Shown: piece after piece, positions 22,472-25,909 of the stretch
Layout: every line of letters starts with the position of its first letter
Position numbering within the stretch: the stretch's first letter is position 1
Assembly: GCA_964467615.1 (NCBI GenBank)
Contig: CAYXRK010000055.1
Coordinates: 1 to 25,909 of the forward strand
Length of the DNA stretch: 25,909 nucleotides
DNA from: CAYXRK01 sp964467615
GTDB lineage: Bacteria; Hydrogenedentota; Hydrogenedentia; Hydrogenedentales; GCA-2746185
Direction: 5' to 3'
The notes under the pieces: model-generated
Told to the model about the DNA's origin: nothing
The model's database searches: none
Seen by the model: only the letters and a program-made list of their open reading frames with translations
Position numbers and translations under genes: made by a program

Positions 22472-23302
22472 CTAAGAGCGCTTGCGGGCCTTCGCAATCA
22501 AACCAACCAAGCCAAGGCCAAGGAGACCGATGGTCGCCGGCTCAGGCGTCGGGGGCGTGAACGGCGGCGGGCAAACGATACAGAAGCCGCCGTAACCCGG
22601 CTCGGCAACGTCCGTACCATACTGGAACCAAATATTTGAGAGGTCATAGCCGTCAAAGGTGCCGTCCACGGTGAACGTGAAGATAACGCTGCCGTCGATA
22701 AGCGGCTCGCTAGTGGCACTGTCGCTATCAACGACGCTGTTGCCGGTGGTGGCATCATCGCCCGCTGACACGATACCGAAATTCGCGCCGTTCGGGCTCG
22801 CCGGACTGTCCAGCGGAGTCGTGTCGTCAAACAACAGGGTCTCGCTGAAGAAACCCAAGCCGCTCGAGCTGACACCATTGTTCGCGCCGTTGAAATTCGC
22901 GCTCGATATGGCGCCGTTGTAAGCGAATTCCCCGCCGAGATTGGAGCCGTCCCAGTTTTCATCCGTGGACGCGTGCGTCAGATTGAGTATGCTTCCCCCA
23001 CCCACTAGCGCCGCCGAAACTGGCGTCAACGTCACGCCCGCGTCAGCGACGTCCCAATAGACGCCAGTGAGCAAATCCGCCGGAACCAACGTGTCGGCCG
23101 TCGCGTCGTTTGACAGCGTCACTGTCAGCGTAGCGCCGACAAGCTCAAACGTCGCCGATGCGGCCAAGTCGGCGTCATCGCCAGTACCAAAGCCAAAATA
23201 TGTGACGGCGAAGTCCGCGTGCGCCGCGCCCGCGATTAGCGCCACCGCCGCCAACGCGACGAGTGACCGCAAGGCCAATCCTTGCCCAAAATGCTTTCTC
23301 AC
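22472..23302 (-). CDS. PEP-CTERM sorted exported protein
   Basis: This 276-residue protein starts with a signal peptide (VRKHFGQGLALRSLVALAAVALIAGAAHA, cut after AHA). Its body is Gly/Asn/Asp/Ser-rich and likely beta-sandwich. The last 26 residues, TPEPATIGLLGLGLVGLIAKARKRS, form a textbook PEP-CTERM signal: Pro-Glu-Pro, membrane helix, basic end. Such proteins are processed by an exosortase and delivered to the outer surface or extracellular matrix, usually in bacteria that make exopolysaccharide. No exosortase gene is in this window. The GTG at 23302 is chosen because GGGAGG lies eight bases upstream; a TTG seven codons earlier would swallow that site. A sigma54-like promoter lies upstream and a strong terminator downstream, so it is a single-gene unit. 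Confidence 0.9.
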   Translation of the reverse strand: MRKHFGQGLALRSLVALAAVALIAGAAHADFAVTYFGFGTGDDADLAASATFELVGATLTVTLSNDATADTLVPADLLTGVYWDVADAGVTLTPVSAALVGGGSILNLTHASTDENWDGSNLGGEFAYNGAISSANFNGANNGVSSSGLGFFSETLLFDDTTPLDSPASPNGANFGIVSAGDDATTGNSVVDSDSATSEPLIDGSVIFTFTVDGTFDGYDLSNIWFQYGTDVAEPGYGGFCIVCPPPFTPPTPEPATIGLLGLGLVGLIAKARKRS

Positions 23303-23380
23303 GTTTCGAACCTCCCTGTACAAATTTGATGTCCGCGCCCAGTGCCGAACGGTTTATCCGCAAGCCTGAACCACTTACTG

Positions 23381-23398
23381 TAGCAAAAGGTTGGCCAA
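23381..23398 (-). promoter_or_regulatory. Sigma54-type (-24/-12) promoter candidate of the PEP-CTERM gene
   Basis: Read on the minus strand, TTGGCCAACCTTTTGCTA (23398 to 23381) has GG and GC separated by exactly ten bases, with TGGC and TTGCT matching the sigma54 consensus halves. The predicted transcript start near 23371 gives a leader of about 70 bases to the GTG at 23302. Confidence 0.6.
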
Positions 23399-23665
23399 GT
23401 TTCAATAGAAAGTTTCCGATAACGTGGCAAACCATCCAAGGCTCGAATCAAGACTCCTTTGTTTCTAAGGCTTCTGGGTCTAATAAATATATATAACTAA
23501 TTGGAATTAAATAAGTTACACAATACATCATCGTTCCGATTTTGGGGTAATCAGCATCGAAATCCTTCACGGCGCGACGATAAGGCTTGACCATCACCGT
23601 TCAGCGCGCAGAGCCACCATATGCTACAAATGCGGAAAATTATTCCCGTACCCGATATAGAGTAG
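23399..23665. other. Intergenic region with an AT-rich trough
   Basis: No gene is recognised in these 267 bases. Positions 23477-23530 are markedly AT-rich (TAATAAATATATATAACTAA and neighbours) in an otherwise GC-rich window. Upstream regulator sites for the sigma54-like promoter would be expected here, but none could be named. Confidence 0.5.
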
Positions 23666-25063
23666 TCAAGATTGCACAACTTTTGTTGTCTCGCCCGAAC
23701 CGGTGTTTCGCGATTGTTCCAGTCTGTCGTCGTCGAGTGTCCTATTCCCTACGAATGTGCTGCGCTTTCGAAGTTGCCGTTCCCACCACGCGATCAAACC
23801 GAGCGAGCGGCGCGCCCACGTCATTTGGCGCAGTGATGCGAACGGGCCTACCAAGTGAGTAGAAGGCGGTCGCTGGCCCAAACTCGCCAAGACGCGCCCG
23901 ATGGGCAATCCCATCGTTTCTTGCAGTCGAATCAAACCCACAACCAAATTCGCGTACGGGGTCAGCAACGGACCGAAGCCATACCGGACCTGCAACGTCC
24001 CCACGATGTAGAGGCCCTTGTAGTCTGGCAACACGCCTCCCGCCAGCACCTGTGGCGCGGCGCCATGGATCGGCACAAGCCCTTCGGGAAGAAAAGGAAA
24101 ACTCACGCGATAGCCTGTCGCGGCGACGATGAGGTCCACGTCGCACGACGTGCCGTCCGTGAACACCACACGATGCCCATCGATGCGGTCGATGCCCGCG
24201 TGCGGGTGAATCTTGCCGTGCCGCAGATAGTGGAGCAGTTCCGAATTGATGCTCGGGTGCGTCTCGAAAATTTTGTGGTCGGGCTTTTGAAGGCCATACG
24301 TGCGATAGTCGCCGACGGTCACGGCGATACACGCTCGCAGCAACAACCGCTGGAACCACAGCGGCATCCACGGCTTCATGAGTTCCACCGTCGGCGCGCC
24401 GAACATGGTTTTGGGCATGAACCAATGGCCGCGGCGCATCGAGATGTGGCATTCCGCGGCAGCCCGCGCCGCCTCCGCCGCGATATCGCACGCCGAATTA
24501 CCTCCGCCGATGACGAGCACTCTTCGTCCATGCAGTTGATCGGGCCGCTTATAGGCCTTCGAGTGCATGACTTGACCAGCGAAGCTGCCATTGAACTTCG
24601 GTACGAACGGGTCCCAATGGTGGCCGTTGGCGACGATCACGCCCCGGTACACGCGCCTCTCGCCCGAACAAAACGTTATTTCCCAAAGATTGTTCTCAAC
24701 CGGCCTGCACCATTCGACCGTCCGCCCAAACTCGATTGCGGTACGCAAGCCGAAGTGGTCGGCGTACTCGTGTAGATACGCCAACATCTGCGCCGCGCTT
24801 GGGAACTCTGGATAGTCCGTGGGCATTGGATAGTCGGTGTACTCGGTGGTCCGCTTGGACGAGATGATGTGCGCCGTCTCGTAGACGCCATGACGCCAGT
24901 TCCCGCCGAGATCGGTGTCGGCCTCGACGTGGTCGTAGGCTATGGCGGCATTGCGCAACGAGTTCGCAAAGGCCAGCCCCACTGGGCCTGCGCCAATGAT
25001 GAGATGCCGGTCCGTTCGCATTTCCGCGGACGGGACTGTCGCTGGGTTGAGGGAAGTTTCCAT
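23666..25063 (-). CDS. Flavin-containing monooxygenase-like oxidoreductase
   Basis: From the ATG at 25063 this is a 465-residue FAD/NADPH enzyme of the FMO/Baeyer-Villiger class. In order it shows the FAD-binding HLIIGAGPVGLAFA (about 20-33), ADTDLGGNW with the GGxW turn, the FMO signature FAGQVMHSKAY (about 161-171, fitting FxGxxxHxxxY), the NADPH-binding VIGGGNSACD (about 184-193), and the late ATGYRVSFPFL. It would hydroxylate or oxygenate a small N- or S-containing or carbonyl compound in the cytosol; the substrate is unknown. A TTG twelve codons earlier (25099) keeps the frame open but lacks a ribosome-binding site; an internal ATG shortly before the FAD motif is another option. It is divergent from the SYLF gene and has no obvious partners. 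Confidence 0.9.
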   Translation of the reverse strand: METSLNPATVPSAEMRTDRHLIIGAGPVGLAFANSLRNAAIAYDHVEADTDLGGNWRHGVYETAHIISSKRTTEYTDYPMPTDYPEFPSAAQMLAYLHEYADHFGLRTAIEFGRTVEWCRPVENNLWEITFCSGERRVYRGVIVANGHHWDPFVPKFNGSFAGQVMHSKAYKRPDQLHGRRVLVIGGGNSACDIAAEAARAAAECHISMRRGHWFMPKTMFGAPTVELMKPWMPLWFQRLLLRACIAVTVGDYRTYGLQKPDHKIFETHPSINSELLHYLRHGKIHPHAGIDRIDGHRVVFTDGTSCDVDLIVAATGYRVSFPFLPEGLVPIHGAAPQVLAGGVLPDYKGLYIVGTLQVRYGFGPLLTPYANLVVGLIRLQETMGLPIGRVLASLGQRPPSTHLVGPFASLRQMTWARRSLGLIAWWERQLRKRSTFVGNRTLDDDRLEQSRNTGSGETTKVVQS

Positions 25064-25154
25064 CAGTCGCTTCTCGGCCTTGGCCGAATAATCGAGCAAT
25101 TTTTTCGTCTGTTAGTCGTTCAAACGCCGCGCACGCGGCGATATGAATTTTGCA

Positions 25155-25163
25155 TGGTATAGT
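25155..25163 (+). promoter_or_regulatory. Extended -10 promoter candidate of the SYLF gene
   Basis: TGGTATAGT contains the TGn extension and a -10 box (TATAGT, 25158-25163) one base off consensus, 36 bases before the ATG at 25200. No good -35 is seen, as is common for extended -10 promoters. A GC-rich inverted repeat CGCCGC-GCAC-GCGGCG (25125-25140) sits where the -35 would be and could be a regulator site. Confidence 0.5.
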
Positions 25164-25199
25164 ATCAGGCGCTGACTCGAAGATCGGGGGAATACTACA

Positions 25200-25772
25200 A
25201 TGTGTTTCGCACGTTTCATTGCGGCCGTATCGGTGTTGAGCGTGGCCGCGGCGTCGTTCGCGCAAGAAGCCCAGGACGACACCCAGGGCGGGAAAGACAA
25301 GAAACGCGAAGAGATCAACATCATGGCCGAAGGCACGCTCGAACGCCTCCTGCAGAACAACGAGACCGCGAAAAAACTGTTCGATGATTCCGTCGGCTAC
25401 GCCGTGTTCGATACGATAAAAGTTTCGCTGCTCATCGCCGGTGGGGGAGGACAAGGCGTCGCTATCGAGAAAGCCTCAGGCAATCGGACCTACATGCGTA
25501 TGGGCACTGCCGGGCTGTCAGTCGGCCTCGGCGGCCAGAAGTACAAGGTCGTGTTTCTCTTCGCCGACAAGAAAACCATGGACGACTTCGTCGAGAAGGG
25601 CTGGGAAGCGGGCGCCTCCGCGAACGCCGTCGCAGGAGAGGACGGCAAAAACACGGAAGCGGCATTCAATAATGGAGTGGCCGTCTTCCAAATGACCGAA
25701 GGTGGCTTGATGCTCCAGGCGGACATCTCTGGCACGAAGTACTGGAAGCACAAGAAACTGAACAAAGATTGA
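25200..25772 (+). CDS. Exported SYLF (Ysc84-like) domain protein
   Basis: This 190-residue protein has a signal peptide (MCFARFIAAVSVLSVAAASFAQ), a charged linker, and a SYLF/Ysc84 lipid-binding domain (about 42-185). The domain shows ETAKKLFDDSVGYAVFDTI, LLIAGGGGQGVAI, TYMRMGTAGLSVGLGGQKYKVVFLFADKKTMDDFV and GVAVFQMTEGGLMLQADISGTKYW. In eukaryotes SYLF domains bind phosphoinositides; bacterial ones are secreted or periplasmic with unclear roles in lipid or surface interaction. GGGGGAA lies about eight bases before the ATG. It stands alone, divergent from the monooxygenase gene. A weak hairpin CTCGCC/GGCGAG (25781-25786 with 25797-25802) follows the gene without a T-run. Confidence 0.9.
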   Translation: MCFARFIAAVSVLSVAAASFAQEAQDDTQGGKDKKREEINIMAEGTLERLLQNNETAKKLFDDSVGYAVFDTIKVSLLIAGGGGQGVAIEKASGNRTYMRMGTAGLSVGLGGQKYKVVFLFADKKTMDDFVEKGWEAGASANAVAGEDGKNTEAAFNNGVAVFQMTEGGLMLQADISGTKYWKHKKLNKD

Positions 25773-25832
25773 TACGTACCCTCGCCATGGGTAGCAGGCG
25801 AGACAGTGCGATTGATATCATCCGGCCACCGT

Positions 25833-25909
25833 GGGCGGTTAGCTCAGTTGGTTAGAGCGTCTGGTTTACACCCAGAAGGTCGCAGGTTCGAGCCCTGCAC
25901 CGCCCACCA
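25833..25909 (+). tRNA. tRNA-Val (anticodon TAC)
   Basis: This is a complete 77-base cloverleaf ending at the last base of the window, with encoded CCA. Acceptor GGGCGGT/ACCGCCC, anticodon stem TCTGG/CCAGA with loop TTTACAC (anticodon TAC at 25867-25869), and T arm GCAGG TTCGAGC CCTGC are all paired. A -10-like TATCAT (25816-25821) lies 11 bases upstream. A further gene or tRNA may follow outside the window. Confidence 0.97.

Overview
The window is high-GC bacterial chromosomal DNA, one contig pair joined by a 100-N scaffold gap (1667-1766). Several traits occur together: DUF1559-like type IV pilin-like proteins, a PEP-CTERM exported protein, a protein ending in a long Gly-Glu repeat followed by Cys and a membrane segment, a Thermus-type V/A-ATPase, and many TTG/GTG starts. 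This combination points to an uncultured, Gram-negative, PVC-like or Hydrogenedentota-like bacterium. The phylum is an inference from gene style, not from a marker gene.

Layout. Positions 1-1297 (minus) hold the first 15 codons of one pilin-like gene and a complete second one, separated by a strong intrinsic terminator. Positions 1600-5157 (minus) hold two multi-membrane GT-C-like glycosyltransferase candidates, the downstream one broken by the N gap. Positions 5459-14146 (plus) hold a complete nine-gene V/A-type ATPase operon in the order G/H-I-K-E-C-F-A-B-D. The cistrons overlap or abut except for two roughly 70-nt gaps, one filled by tandem hairpins and the other by a 7-bp repeat. An exported alpha/beta hydrolase (14210-15661, minus) converges on the operon.

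Positions 15897-16810 (plus) hold a HicA/HicB toxin-antitoxin pair with a palindromic operator candidate, then a YhbY-type RNA-binding protein. Positions 16823-17358 form the most unusual region. A tRNA-Asn gene with its own promoter and terminator is followed by a small GIY-YIG nuclease gene, then by a second, decayed copy of the tRNA 3' half and a second terminator. This looks like a very small element inserted at a tRNA gene.

The minus-strand block 17601-23302 concerns signalling and the cell surface. It has a sigma54-like promoter, a PEP-CTERM protein and a terminator, then a GAF-GGDEF diguanylate cyclase followed by a roughly 1200-residue protein. That protein has 14 WD40 repeats, thrombospondin-3-like repeats, a beta-helix region and a Gly-Glu/Cys/membrane tail. 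The window ends with a flavin-containing monooxygenase (minus), an exported SYLF/Ysc84 lipid-binding protein (plus) and tRNA-Val at the edge.

The genes are a mixture of core functions (ion-pumping ATPase, tRNAs, YhbY) and accessory ones (surface proteins, toxin-antitoxin pair, GIY-YIG element).
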